Origin: Lactobacillus johnsonii
GTDB lineage: Bacteria > Bacillota > Bacilli > Lactobacillales > Lactobacillaceae
Length of the DNA: 64,000 bases
Direction: 5' to 3'
NCBI RefSeq assembly: GCF_014058685.1
Contig: NZ_CP059055.1
Coordinates: 558,001 to 622,000, forward strand
This document shows positions 53,321-61,901 of the stretch, piece by piece. Within the stretch, counting starts at the first letter, position 1. The number at the start of each line of letters is the position of its first letter. Below the pieces are notes generated by a model, which worked only from the letters and a program-made list of their open reading frames with translations, was not told the origin of the DNA and did not search any database. Position numbers and translations under genes: made by a program.

Positions 53321-54694
53321 ATGGTTAAAAAAACTGTTCCTAAAAAGTTAACTTTTATGTCAATTTACTTTTTAGGAATTAATGGAATTATAGGATCAGG
53401 AGCATTTTTACTTCCGCAATCTATTTATAAAGATATGGATCTATTGAGTGTAGTTGTCTTACTTTCTGCTGCATTAACGGTAGGGTTAATCGCATTATGT
53501 TATGCGGATTTGGCTAGTCGTTTTACCGGTTCCGGAGCTGCATGGCTATATTCGTACAATGCATTTGGTAGATTTGCAGGCTATGAGCTTGGTGTATTTA
53601 CATGGTTTTTGGGCTGTTGTACTTATGCTGCTGAAGTAGTAGCATTTTTAACAACGCTTAAAAGTTTTGTACCTGCATTCAATCAAAGCTCAGTCTATTT
53701 TGCTGTCGGGATAGGATTAGTTTTATTGTTCTCAATTATTAATTTCTTTGGTCGTGCCTTAGTTAAAATAATTGATAACACTTCCTCCATTGCTAAGCTA
53801 TCAACTATTATTTTGTTTATTATTGTTGGTATGTTCTTCATGCATATTGCAAACTTCCATCCCGTTTTACCAGCCGCAGCTGCAAAGGGTGTAGGACCAT
53901 TTTTCCATCACTTTGGTGCAGCCTTTAGTGTTGTGTTTTATTTGTTTAGTGGTTTCTCATTTATTCCAATTGCTGCCTCTCAGATGAAAGATCCAGCTAA
54001 AAATATTCCACGGGCTTTAGTTGCTGTTATGGTTACGGTAACTATTCTTTATACTTTGATGGTATTAATTGCTATTGGTATTTTGGGTCACAAGATGTCA
54101 TGGTACACCATTCCTATTGCTAATGCCTTTAAGTCTGCTGTAGGAGAATGGGGCTATGTGATTATTATCATTGGAGTTTTGTTAAGTATTTTCGGTGTGG
54201 CATTTACGTGCTCGTTTAATACACCAGCTTTGATTGCTTCCTTAGCTCTAGAACACCAATTATTACCAAATTGGGTAGGAAAAAAGAATAAATTTGATGC
54301 TCCATGGGTAGGTATTATTTTAACTGCCGCTGTAACCTTACTTTTAATTACTCAATCATACTTATTCTTAGTTGGATGTATTGTTTTAGCTTCATTTGTT
54401 CAATATGTACCATCTATTTTTGCGGTTATTAAATTTAAGCATACTGGCCAATATCCAAACCATGGCTTTAAGCTTCCAGGTGGCTACACAATTCCGATTT
54501 TAGCTTTATTAGTAGCTTGCTATTTAATCTTTAACTTTACTTGGGAAACTATTTTACTCTCAATAGTTGTAGCTGCTGTAACAGCTGTTTTATACCTATT
54601 CTTAGGAAAGAAGAGATTGGCTAAGATGGGTGGAATTCCAACTGCAGTTAGAGAGAAAAAGAATCATTCTAATACTGTTGAAAAGAAAAATTAA
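53321..54694 (+). CDS. APC family amino acid permease
   Basis: A 457-residue 12-span transporter. IYFLGINGIIGSGAFLLPQ is the APC signature in span 1, GSGAAWLYSYNAFGRFAGYELG in the span 3 region, and SGFSFIPIAASQMKDPAKNIPRA is the conserved loop after span 6. ATG 53321 is chosen because AAAGGTGG is eight bases upstream; the GTG at 53309 overlaps that site. Divergent from the decarboxylase, it may supply its amino acid, but this is only positional. Confidence 0.88.
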   Translation: MVKKTVPKKLTFMSIYFLGINGIIGSGAFLLPQSIYKDMDLLSVVVLLSAALTVGLIALCYADLASRFTGSGAAWLYSYNAFGRFAGYELGVFTWFLGCCTYAAEVVAFLTTLKSFVPAFNQSSVYFAVGIGLVLLFSIINFFGRALVKIIDNTSSIAKLSTIILFIIVGMFFMHIANFHPVLPAAAAKGVGPFFHHFGAAFSVVFYLFSGFSFIPIAASQMKDPAKNIPRALVAVMVTVTILYTLMVLIAIGILGHKMSWYTIPIANAFKSAVGEWGYVIIIIGVLLSIFGVAFTCSFNTPALIASLALEHQLLPNWVGKKNKFDAPWVGIILTAAVTLLLITQSYLFLVGCIVLASFVQYVPSIFAVIKFKHTGQYPNHGFKLPGGYTIPILALLVACYLIFNFTWETILLSIVVAAVTAVLYLFLGKKRLAKMGGIPTAVREKKNHSNTVEKKN

Positions 54695-54740
54695 TTGACT
54701 TAATTACAGTTTATTTAGAATAAGTTAATTTGTATTAAAT

Positions 54741-54780
54741 AAAAACAGCATTTCTCGTACGTACGAGAAATGCTGTTTTT
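54741..54780. terminator. perfect 40-bp palindromic bidirectional terminator
   Basis: The 40 bases are fully self-complementary, from AAAAACAGCATTTCTC to GAGAAATGCTGTTTTT around CGTACG-type centre. It serves the convergent APC and MFS genes. Confidence 0.92.
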
Positions 54781-54783
54781 ATG

Positions 54784-55995
54784 TTATTTAGCAAGATTTT
54801 TAACAACATTAAAATTAAATAGAATCAAGTTTAAGACAACAATGCCTGCTGTCACAATAAAGACCATACTATAACTTGAAATTCCGGCAATGAAAGAGCC
54901 GAGGAATGGGCCCACGATATTTCCAATATACATTGCACTCTGATTCCATGAAAAGACGCGACCAGTTACAGCAGCGGGTGAATTTTTGGTTAATAAAGTT
55001 TGCACTTGCGGGAAGAGGCATGCGTCGGTAAAGCCAACTAAAAATCGTAAAATACCTAATTGCACTGTATTGTGAACAAAGGCAGTCAAAAAGAATAAAA
55101 TCGTTGCACCAATAAAACCACCGATAATAATTTTGTGAGTTCCGATTTTATCTCCTAATGCGCCAAAACGTGAAGCAGCTAAAAACGTTGCAATTCCAGG
55201 TAAAGCGGCAATAACTCCAGAAACAAAGACAACATTTCCGTCCCCATTCATTAATTGTTTAACATATAAAGAAACAATGGGATTGATTGAATTGTTAGCT
55301 GCTTGAATAATTAAAGTAGTTAGTAGTAAACCAAATATCAAGGTTGGAGAGTGAAGAGTAGCAATGACACCACTTGCTTTATCTAATTTCTTTTCTGTAA
55401 CAGGTTTAAATCCTTCCTCATGAACAAAGAATAGTGAGAGAAGGAAGGAGATTAATAATAATCCTCCTGTAATAAAGAAAGTAACGCGGTAACTAAATGC
55501 AGAAGCAAGTGCTCCGCCTAAGAACGGCCCAAGTAAGTTTCCGGCCGTAAAAGAAGAGGCCATTGTTCCTAACGCCTGACCAGATTTTTCTTTAGGTGTT
55601 TCTGTAGCGATTAAAGCATTTGAATTTGAAACAAATCCTGCAAAAACACCCTGCAACATTCTTAAGAAAAATAGTTGCCAGACATTAGTAACTAACCCCA
55701 TACTTCCAAGGACAAGGGCCATCCCAAGGGAAGCCCTGAGAATCATTAGTTTTCTACCTTTTTTATCAGCTAATTTACCCCACCATGGTGAAATAATAGC
55801 TGAGACGAAGTACACTCCGGAAAAAATAAATCCCGACCAAAAGTTTAACTGTTGGTGAGTAAAATGTCCTAAGGTATCGATATATAGAGGTAGGAAGGGC
55901 ATAATCTCTGAAAATGCGATTCCTGCGATAAATACGGCGATAGAGAGAACATAAAGATTCTTTTTCCAAATTGGCTTATCTAATTTTTGTGTCAT
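54784..55995 (-). CDS. MFS multidrug transporter (DHA1 family)
   Basis: A 403-residue 12-span exporter. Motif A appears as GKLADKKGRKLMILRASLG and motif C-like glycines as GNLLGPFLGG. ATG 55995 follows GGAGGGG; the upstream ATG frame reads through that RBS. It overlaps the end of the small ORF upstream by 20 bp and lies in an operon headed by a MarR regulator, consistent with inducible drug efflux. Confidence 0.9.
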   Translation of the reverse strand: MTQKLDKPIWKKNLYVLSIAVFIAGIAFSEIMPFLPLYIDTLGHFTHQQLNFWSGFIFSGVYFVSAIISPWWGKLADKKGRKLMILRASLGMALVLGSMGLVTNVWQLFFLRMLQGVFAGFVSNSNALIATETPKEKSGQALGTMASSFTAGNLLGPFLGGALASAFSYRVTFFITGGLLLISFLLSLFFVHEEGFKPVTEKKLDKASGVIATLHSPTLIFGLLLTTLIIQAANNSINPIVSLYVKQLMNGDGNVVFVSGVIAALPGIATFLAASRFGALGDKIGTHKIIIGGFIGATILFFLTAFVHNTVQLGILRFLVGFTDACLFPQVQTLLTKNSPAAVTGRVFSWNQSAMYIGNIVGPFLGSFIAGISSYSMVFIVTAGIVVLNLILFNFNVVKNLAK

Positions 55996-56206
55996 TTTTC
56001 CCCTCCAATTTCTCAAAATCTACCGTTTTATTTTTAAGGGATATTTTTCCTACTTTAAAACCATAGTTTAATAATTCTTTTTTATAATTTAAGAAAGAAT
56101 GATCAATTGGTAGGCCGACAATCTTTTGAATTTGGTTAAAAGATAATTGAAAGTCTTGGTCATGATTATCTTTAATATATTGCCACAATGGTAAAAATTT
56201 GCTCAT
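55976..56206 (-). CDS. conserved small protein of unknown function
   Basis: A 76-residue soluble protein (KFLPLWQYIKDNHDQDFQLSFNQIQKIVG) with an apparent alpha plus beta pattern like small DUF proteins that follow regulators. Its stop is inside the MFS gene start region and its start is 14 bp after the marR stop, so it belongs to the marR-efflux operon. RBS is weak (AAAGAAA), suggesting translational coupling. Function unknown. Confidence 0.7.
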   Translation of the reverse strand: MSKFLPLWQYIKDNHDQDFQLSFNQIQKIVGLPIDHSFLNYKKELLNYGFKVGKISLKNKTVDFEKLEGKNDTKIR

Positions 56207-56220
56207 TAGTTTTTCTTTCT

Positions 56221-56631
56221 TTAAATCTGCTTTTCTAAATTGATTGAAATCTTTTCAAGTTTAGCTAAAGTATCAGGATCTACTGTTCCAACTAGTTGAT
56301 TTACTTCTTCAAAGGCGTCGTTCACTTGTCTAAGAGCCTCAACTCCAGCTGGAAGTAAGAATAATTGTTTTTTTAGGCCATTGTTTGGATCTGCTCGCCG
56401 TTCAATCATTTTTCTTTTTTCTAATAACTTAACTACATTAGTAAAACTGGCAGGTTGGTAAAAAAGATAGTCTGCAACTTCCTTTTGAATGCAACCGGGG
56501 TGCTTTTGAATATATCTTAAAACATGGGCATGGGTCATTCTTAGATTAATAGAGGCCAATCGTTGATTGATCAGGAGGTTTTCTAATTTACCAATATGGT
56601 AGAGTAAGTTGGCTAGTGGTCTTTTTCGCAT
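56221..56631 (-). CDS. MarR family transcriptional regulator
   Basis: A 136-residue winged-helix repressor: HPGCIQKEVADYLFYQPASFTNVVKLLEKRKMIERRADPNNG covers the recognition helix and wing. It heads the operon with the small ORF and the MFS exporter. Two palindromic TTGTAATTACAA operators precede it, so autoregulation is likely. Ligand unknown. Confidence 0.92.
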   Translation of the reverse strand: MRKRPLANLLYHIGKLENLLINQRLASINLRMTHAHVLRYIQKHPGCIQKEVADYLFYQPASFTNVVKLLEKRKMIERRADPNNGLKKQLFLLPAGVEALRQVNDAFEEVNQLVGTVDPDTLAKLEKISINLEKQI

Positions 56632-56648
56632 AATTCTGCCTTTCTAAG

Positions 56649-56709
56649 TTGTAATTACAACTAATACTTTAAACAAGTATAACGCAACTAATTGTAATTA
56701 CAATTAGTT
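56649..56709 (-). promoter_or_regulatory. MarR operators and promoter
   Basis: TTGTAATTACAA occurs at 56649-56660 and again inside a perfect 24-bp palindrome at 56686-56709. On the minus strand TTGTAA, 16 bases, then TATACT gives a promoter placed between and over these sites, so bound MarR would block it. Confidence 0.85.
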
Positions 56710-56710
56710 T

Positions 56711-57292
56711 TTAGTTTAAAGGATTAGTAATTTTAGAGAAATCATATTTACGATATTTTAATGCTGCTTTTTTGTCCTTAAACATAGCACTATGAATATC
56801 ACCGGAAGAATAAGCTAAATAAAGGCACTGATTTCCTTTAAAAGTACCTGTGATATAGATGATATCAACAGTATCTAAAAATCCCCGTGCTCGGAGCCAC
56901 TGCGAACCATTCTTATCTTCCAAAGAGATCATTGTTGCGTCTCCAGCATACACTTTATTATTCTTTTCTGAGCGATGATTTAGGTTTAGGGTTGGATCTG
57001 TTTTTTGATAGACTACAGAATCCATGATCGTATGTTTAGTTATAATGAATTTTCTCGCTGTTTTACTGTAGCGATCAGTTTGATACCACGTTCCTTGAAA
57101 TACAGTAGGAATCGTAGCTAACTTAAAACCGGGGTATTTTTTATTTAAATTGGGTTTAGAGGAAGTTTTAACAGTATTTTTTGAAGTAGTAATTGAAGAT
57201 TTTGAACTAGAAGATTTAGGTTGATTATTCTGTGTGTTGCTGCAGGCAGTGAGTAATAAGGTGGAGAATAGAATTAGAGCTACTTTTTTCAT
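56711..57292 (-). CDS. putative lipoprotein
   Basis: A 193-residue secreted lipoprotein. The signal peptide MKKVALILFSTLLLTAC has a lipobox with Cys17 as the acylation site. A Ser/Thr/Lys-rich linker (about 18-50) leads to a compact domain starting WYQTDRYSKTARKF. No enzyme motif recognised; similar short lipoproteins are common at the surface of lactobacilli. RBS AAGGAT. Its 3' end overlaps none, but lies next to the MarR operator. Confidence 0.8.
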   Translation of the reverse strand: MKKVALILFSTLLLTACSNTQNNQPKSSSSKSSITTSKNTVKTSSKPNLNKKYPGFKLATIPTVFQGTWYQTDRYSKTARKFIITKHTIMDSVVYQKTDPTLNLNHRSEKNNKVYAGDATMISLEDKNGSQWLRARGFLDTVDIIYITGTFKGNQCLYLAYSSGDIHSAMFKDKKAALKYRKYDFSKITNPLN

Positions 57293-57371
57293 GATTTTGA
57301 ATCCTTGTAATATAAATTTTACTCAGTATAGCATAAGTAAATTTAGTTATAGAAAAAATTTTTACAAAACA

Positions 57372-57408
57372 AAAAGCAGACGTTCTGGGGGATTAGAAGT
57401 CTGCTTTT
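57372..57408. terminator. terminator-like hairpin between divergent genes
   Basis: AAAAGCAGAC.TTCT pairs with AGAA.GTCTGCTTTT. It lies between the lipoprotein and the M42 peptidase, which diverge, so it ends no visible gene. Confidence 0.65.
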
Positions 57409-57590
57409 AATTGTCGTATGTTATTTTGGGAGAATAAGTAAGGTGTAGAAGTTCCCTTACTTGTTAAATAGAATACCCTTCCTTTTTTAAATAAGATTTG
57501 GTATTAGATTTAAAATTTGCAAAGAATTTCTTTAAAAAGTTTAAAGACACAAATATAATTAAAATAAAAGCGTTTGCGAGAGAAAAAATC

Positions 57591-58673
57591 ATGAAAAAAG
57601 AACAAGAAATTCAAATGTTAAGAGAATTTTCAGATGCAAATTCTACATCTGGCTTCGAAGAAGAATTTGTAAAATTATTTTCTACTTATGCTAAAAATAC
57701 TGCTGATATTACGGTAGATGGGATGCTCAATGTATACGCAGCTAAGAAGGAAAACAAAGGTAATCGACCTGTTATTCAAATGGATGCTCACTCTGATGCA
57801 GTTGGTTTTATTACACAAGCCGTTCGTCCCAATGGATTAATTAAATTTGTTCCACTTGGGGGTTGGGTAAAGTATAATATTCCGGCTTTAAGAGTGAAAA
57901 TTCGTAATCGTGATGGTGAATATATTCCTGGTGTAGTGGCTACAAAGCCTCCGCACTTTATGACTGCTGCTGAAAGAAATTCAATTCCGGAAGTTGCAGA
58001 TATGTCTATTGATGTAGGTTCATCAAGCCGGGAAGAAACTATTAAAGATTATAAAGTTGACACTGGTTGTCCAATTTTTGTTGATGTAAAATGCGAATAC
58101 CATGAAAAATCCGGTTTATTCTTTGGTAAAGACTTTGATGATCGCTTTGGTGCAGGAGCCATGGTAGACATCTTAGATAATTTGAAGGGTGAAGAGACTA
58201 ATTTTGATGTAGTAGCTGCCTTATCTAGTCAAGAAGAAGTAGGACTTCGCGGTGCATATGTCACTGGACGAAAAATTAAGCCTGATTTATGTATTGTTTT
58301 AGAAAGTTGTCCAGCTGACGATACTTTTGAGCCTGAATGGTTATCTCAAACAGGCTTAAAACGCGGCCCAATGCTCAGAGATATGGATACTACATTTTTA
58401 CCAAATCCTAAGTTTCAACAGTATGCGTGTGATATAGCTGATAAAAATAATATTCCATATACTCGCTCTGTTAAAACTGGTGGCGGCCAAGATGGGGCAG
58501 CAATTTATTATGAATATGGAGCTCCAACAATTGTTATTGGAATTCCAGTTCGTTATGAGCACTCCCCATATTGTTTCTCAGCATATAAAGACTTTAAGGC
58601 TTCAGTTGATTTAGCAACTGCAATTATTCGCGATATGACACAAGAAAAGCTAGATAGTTTTAAGGTGATCTAA
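57591..58673 (+). CDS. M42 family metallo-aminopeptidase
   Basis: Glutamyl aminopeptidase/deblocking aminopeptidase type, 360 residues. Metal-binding and catalytic segments are MDAHSDAVGF, FDDRFGAGAM, SSQEEVGLRGA (catalytic Glu pair), and RSVKTGGGQDG..YEHSPYC near the end. These enzymes form cytoplasmic dodecamers. ATG 57591 is chosen for family length; the frame upstream to 57498 is low-complexity. A cre-like ATAAAAGCGTTTGCG (two mismatches) lies at 57564-57578. The stop overlaps the next start. Confidence 0.92.
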   Translation: MKKEQEIQMLREFSDANSTSGFEEEFVKLFSTYAKNTADITVDGMLNVYAAKKENKGNRPVIQMDAHSDAVGFITQAVRPNGLIKFVPLGGWVKYNIPALRVKIRNRDGEYIPGVVATKPPHFMTAAERNSIPEVADMSIDVGSSSREETIKDYKVDTGCPIFVDVKCEYHEKSGLFFGKDFDDRFGAGAMVDILDNLKGEETNFDVVAALSSQEEVGLRGAYVTGRKIKPDLCIVLESCPADDTFEPEWLSQTGLKRGPMLRDMDTTFLPNPKFQQYACDIADKNNIPYTRSVKTGGGQDGAAIYYEYGAPTIVIGIPVRYEHSPYCFSAYKDFKASVDLATAIIRDMTQEKLDSFKVI

Positions 58674-58873
58674 TGGATTGGAAAGTATTTTTCAAAAAAA
58701 TGGCAATTTTTAGCTGGTGCATGGCTATTATTAGTATTTTGATTTATATTGTTCGTTATACCGCAAGTGAAATTGGCAATCTTTTTATGTGGGATCAGCC
58801 ATTTATTTGGGAGTTGATTTTAGGACTTATTTTTTGTCTCTTAGCAGTTTTTTGGCCTAAGAAAAGTAAATAG
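58673..58873 (+). CDS. small two-span membrane protein
   Basis: A 66-residue protein with hydrophobic segments MAIFSWCMAIISILIYIV and FIWELILGLIFCLLAVF and a basic end PKKSK. The ATG overlaps the M42 stop (TAATG), indicating translational coupling. Function unknown. Confidence 0.7.
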   Translation: MDWKVFFKKMAIFSWCMAIISILIYIVRYTASEIGNLFMWDQPFIWELILGLIFCLLAVFWPKKSK

Positions 58874-58886
58874 AATATAAATCATA

Positions 58887-58930
58887 GATATGAACCCCGG
58901 AAGTCAGATAAGAATTTCGGGGTTCATATC
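58887..58930 (+). terminator. hairpin after the M42 operon
   Basis: GATATGAACCCCG.GAA pairs with TTCGGGGTTCATATC. The stem is strong, but the following T-run is weak. Confidence 0.65.
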
Positions 58931-58969
58931 GTTTATAATAAAAATAAGCATTTATATAGAAGGTTAGTT

Positions 58970-59623
58970 ATGCATGTTTTAGAAATTAAAAATTTAAATT
59001 ATTCTGTTGATGGAAATGCTATTCTAAAAAATATTAATCTAAGCGTAAATTCAGGAGACTTTTTAACGATTGTAGGGCCCTCAGGTGCAGGGAAAAGTAC
59101 ACTTTTAAAAATTATTGCCAGCTTACTTACACCTACATCTGGTTCAATTGAATATGAGGGAAAAGATATTGGTCAATATTCTCCGCTTGAATATCGTCGG
59201 CAAGTTTCCTATTGCTTCCAGCAACCATCTCTTTTTGGAAAAACGGTAAGAGATAATCTGATTTTTCCTTACCAAATTCGAAGGGAAGAAGTCAATGAAG
59301 AGCATCTAACTGAATTATTAGATAAAGTAAGTCTAAATCAGACTTTTTTAAAGAAAAATATTAATTCTTTATCTGGTGGAGAAAAGCAACGAGTTGCCTT
59401 AATTCGAAATTTAGTCTTTTTACCACAAATTTTATTATTGGATGAAGTAACTACAGGACTTGATGAGAATAGTAAAGAAATTGTTCATCATTTATTTGAT
59501 GATGTGCGCAAGAAGCATGTTACTATCTTACAAGTAACTCATGATAAAAGTGAAATTGAAAAAGCTAATAAAATTTTTGAAGTGAAGAAGGCATTCCTCA
59601 ATGAAAAACGTAGTTGTCAGTAA
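58970..59623 (+). CDS. fetA: ABC transporter ATP-binding protein, FetA-like
   Basis: A 217-residue ATPase with Walker A GPSGAGKST (36-44), signature LSGGEKQR, Walker B ILLLDEVTTG and switch His in VTHDK. Paired with the UPF0014 permease downstream it forms the FetAB (YbbL/YbbM) exporter, linked to iron export and oxidative stress tolerance in E. coli. RBS AGAAGG. It overlaps fetB by 23 bp. Confidence 0.9.
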   Translation: MHVLEIKNLNYSVDGNAILKNINLSVNSGDFLTIVGPSGAGKSTLLKIIASLLTPTSGSIEYEGKDIGQYSPLEYRRQVSYCFQQPSLFGKTVRDNLIFPYQIRREEVNEEHLTELLDKVSLNQTFLKKNINSLSGGEKQRVALIRNLVFLPQILLLDEVTTGLDENSKEIVHHLFDDVRKKHVTILQVTHDKSEIEKANKIFEVKKAFLNEKRSCQ

Positions 59624-60362
59624 CTGGTCCCTAGTCTTTGCATTCTTATTAGTCTTAGTATCAATTGGAATTTCCGTTAAAGAAAAGCTTGGCCTTACTA
59701 AAGATATTTTGATTAGTGTTGTGCGAGCCATTATTCAGCTAGTCATTATTGGCTATATTTTAAAAGTAATTTTCAATGTAAATACTTTTTGGCTAACCTT
59801 TGTTTCTACACTTGTCATTATTTTTAATGCTTCATGGAATGCGAATGGTAGAGATCCAAATACTAATCGAAAATTATGGAATTCAATTATAGCTGAGGCC
59901 GTAGGAACCTACATTACATTAGCTGTATTACTTCTTTCTGGCGTCATTAAACCAATACCCATGCAAGTAATTCCAATTACAGGGATGATTGCAGGTAATG
60001 AAATGGTTGCAATAGGTCTTTGCTATAAATCTTTAAACGAAAGTTTTCATGATTTAAGACAGCCCGTTTTAGAAAAGTTAGCTTTAGGTAGTGATATTAA
60101 AACAGCATCGATGCCAATTATTCGGCGTAGTATTAAGACTGCTATGCAGCCAACGATTGATTCAGCTAAAACAGTAGGTTTAGTTAATTTGCCAGGGATG
60201 ATGTCAGGATTGATCTTTGCCGGAGTAAACCCAATTTATGCAATTAAGTATCAGATTATGGTAACCTTTATGCTTCTATCTGCTACAAGTTTAGGAGCGA
60301 TTATTTCTGTTTATCTTGCGTATAAGAATTATTTTAATGATCAAATGCAATTAATGCTCTAA
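59601..60362 (+). CDS. fetB: ABC transporter permease, FetB-like (UPF0014)
   Basis: A 253-residue permease with seven or so spans. Signature segments are FNASWNANGRDP-like FNASWNANGR, ITGMIAGNEMVAIGLCYK and LVNLPGMMSGLIFAGVNP. It starts inside the ATPase gene and a terminator follows, so the two genes form a complete operon. Confidence 0.92.
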   Translation: MKNVVVSNWSLVFAFLLVLVSIGISVKEKLGLTKDILISVVRAIIQLVIIGYILKVIFNVNTFWLTFVSTLVIIFNASWNANGRDPNTNRKLWNSIIAEAVGTYITLAVLLLSGVIKPIPMQVIPITGMIAGNEMVAIGLCYKSLNESFHDLRQPVLEKLALGSDIKTASMPIIRRSIKTAMQPTIDSAKTVGLVNLPGMMSGLIFAGVNPIYAIKYQIMVTFMLLSATSLGAIISVYLAYKNYFNDQMQLML

Positions 60363-60363
60363 C

Positions 60364-60402
60364 AAAAAGCCTGTTCCGATATTATTTCAGAACAGGCTTT
60401 TT
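60364..60402 (+). terminator. terminator after fetB
   Basis: AAAAAGCCTGTTC / GAACAGGCTTTTT hairpin, directly beside the IS insertion site. Confidence 0.9.
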
Positions 60403-60412
60403 GAATTATATG

Positions 60413-61873
60413 GGCTGTATAATTTTTCCTGTTGATGAATATCTATGATATTCTATCGACAGGATTTTTTTACGTAAAAAAAGAGGCCATAGTCCTCTCT
60501 TACTTAAAATCCTTCTTCGACCAATTCAATTAAGTGTATGGAGATTTAAACTATGTCCTCTTTAAATGATTATATTAAATTTACTCTTGATATTGAAGAT
60601 AAAAACATTATTTTTTCTGATTATTCAAATGAAAATATTAACAGTAAGATTTACAAAATATATTTAGCTGAGCTGATCCAGCCTACTTGTCCTTATTGTC
60701 GTTCTACTAATCTTAAGCATAACGGTCATTACGTCTCTAACGTTCGTTTCATTACTGCTGATGCTAGTAAGCCCGTTACTATCAGATTAAGAAAACAACG
60801 TGTTCTCTGCAATTACTGTTTAAAAAGATCTATGGCTCAATCTAATCTGGTTAATAAAGGCTGCTATATCTCTAACACTTCTAAGCGAAAAATACTTTCT
60901 GCTCTTACTGAAGATCGTTCAATGACCAGCATTGCTAGAGAACATAATGTATCTGTCAACACGGTTCAAAGAGTATTAGAAGTCTGCTCTTCTAAGTTCT
61001 ATGATGCCTTTGATCATCTCCCTGAACACTTAGCTTTTGATGAATTTAAGGGCGTAGGCAAAAAGCTTCACTTTATTTGTCTAGATGGTGATACTCACAA
61101 AGTTGTTCAAATTCTTAGAACTCGTTTCAAACCTGATATTCTACGCTATTTTTACAAGTTCACTCCTAAAGCTCGTGCAATGGTTAAAACAGTAACTATG
61201 GATCTTAATTGTTATTATCCTTTAGTTGCTAGAGAATTATTTCCAAATGCTCAGATAGTTATTGACCGTTTTCATATGGTTCAAATGCTTACTAGATCGT
61301 TTAATATTTTCAGAGTTCAAATCATGAAGCAATTTAATAAAAGAAGCCGTGAATATAAGCTTTTAAAGTCCCCTTGGAAGCTTTATCTCATGAAATATGA
61401 CAAACTTAATAAGACTACTCCTTATTACGACTGGCATTTTAAGGACTGTCTAACACAGGAACATGTTGTCTTAGATGGTTTAGATTGTGACCAAACCTTA
61501 GAAAATACTTATTGGGTTATGCAGGACTTTATGACTGCTATTCAGGATAACGATGAAAAGAAAGTTATCCATCTACTTCATTCAAAACAAAATGTTGGTA
61601 AACAAATGCATCAAACTCTATTAACTTTTAAACGTAATTATTCTGGTGTCCTAAACGGTATTACCTCAACTTATTCTAATGGTTGTCTTGAAGGAGTTAA
61701 CCGTAAGATTAAACAAATTGAACGTACTGCTTATGGCTATAGAAATTTCAAACATTTATTAATTAGAATTAGACTCGAAGAAAATATTATAAAAGAAAAG
61801 GAATCAAACAGCTATTTCTTAGCTGCTTAATTCCTTCTTAAAATTATCCATCAACAGGATTTGCAAAAGAGCC
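60413..61873 (+). mobile_element. complete ISL3-family insertion sequence (1461 bp)
   Basis: The ends are imperfect 28-bp inverted repeats, GGCT.T.T......TCCTGTTGATG.AT on both sides. ATTATATG flanks the element directly at 60405-60412 and 61874-61881, an exact 8-bp target duplication typical of ISL3. One full transposase is inside. It sits between the fetB terminator and the 3' end of the convergent decarboxylase gene, so no gene is cut. Confidence 0.95.
60553..61830 (+). CDS. ISL3 family transposase
   Basis: A 425-residue transposase. An N-terminal zinc ribbon (CPYCRSTNLKHNGHY and CNYC) and a helix-turn-helix (MTSIAREHNVSVNTVQRV) precede the DDE domain (LAFDEFKG, VTMDL, IVIDRFHM, and GCLEGVNRKIKQIERTAYGYRNF with the final Glu). 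Intact and full length. ATG 60553 with TATGGAG upstream. Confidence 0.94.
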   Translation: MSSLNDYIKFTLDIEDKNIIFSDYSNENINSKIYKIYLAELIQPTCPYCRSTNLKHNGHYVSNVRFITADASKPVTIRLRKQRVLCNYCLKRSMAQSNLVNKGCYISNTSKRKILSALTEDRSMTSIAREHNVSVNTVQRVLEVCSSKFYDAFDHLPEHLAFDEFKGVGKKLHFICLDGDTHKVVQILRTRFKPDILRYFYKFTPKARAMVKTVTMDLNCYYPLVARELFPNAQIVIDRFHMVQMLTRSFNIFRVQIMKQFNKRSREYKLLKSPWKLYLMKYDKLNKTTPYYDWHFKDCLTQEHVVLDGLDCDQTLENTYWVMQDFMTAIQDNDEKKVIHLLHSKQNVGKQMHQTLLTFKRNYSGVLNGITSTYSNGCLEGVNRKIKQIERTAYGYRNFKHLLIRIRLEENIIKEKESNSYFLAA

Positions 61874-61901
61874 ATTATATGAAACTAAAATTTAATGTAT
61901 T

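Noticed and set aside
49690-54694. A glutamate decarboxylase/GABA system
   Set aside because: The decarboxylase motifs and 612-residue length match tyrosine-type enzymes, not GadB of about 470 residues.
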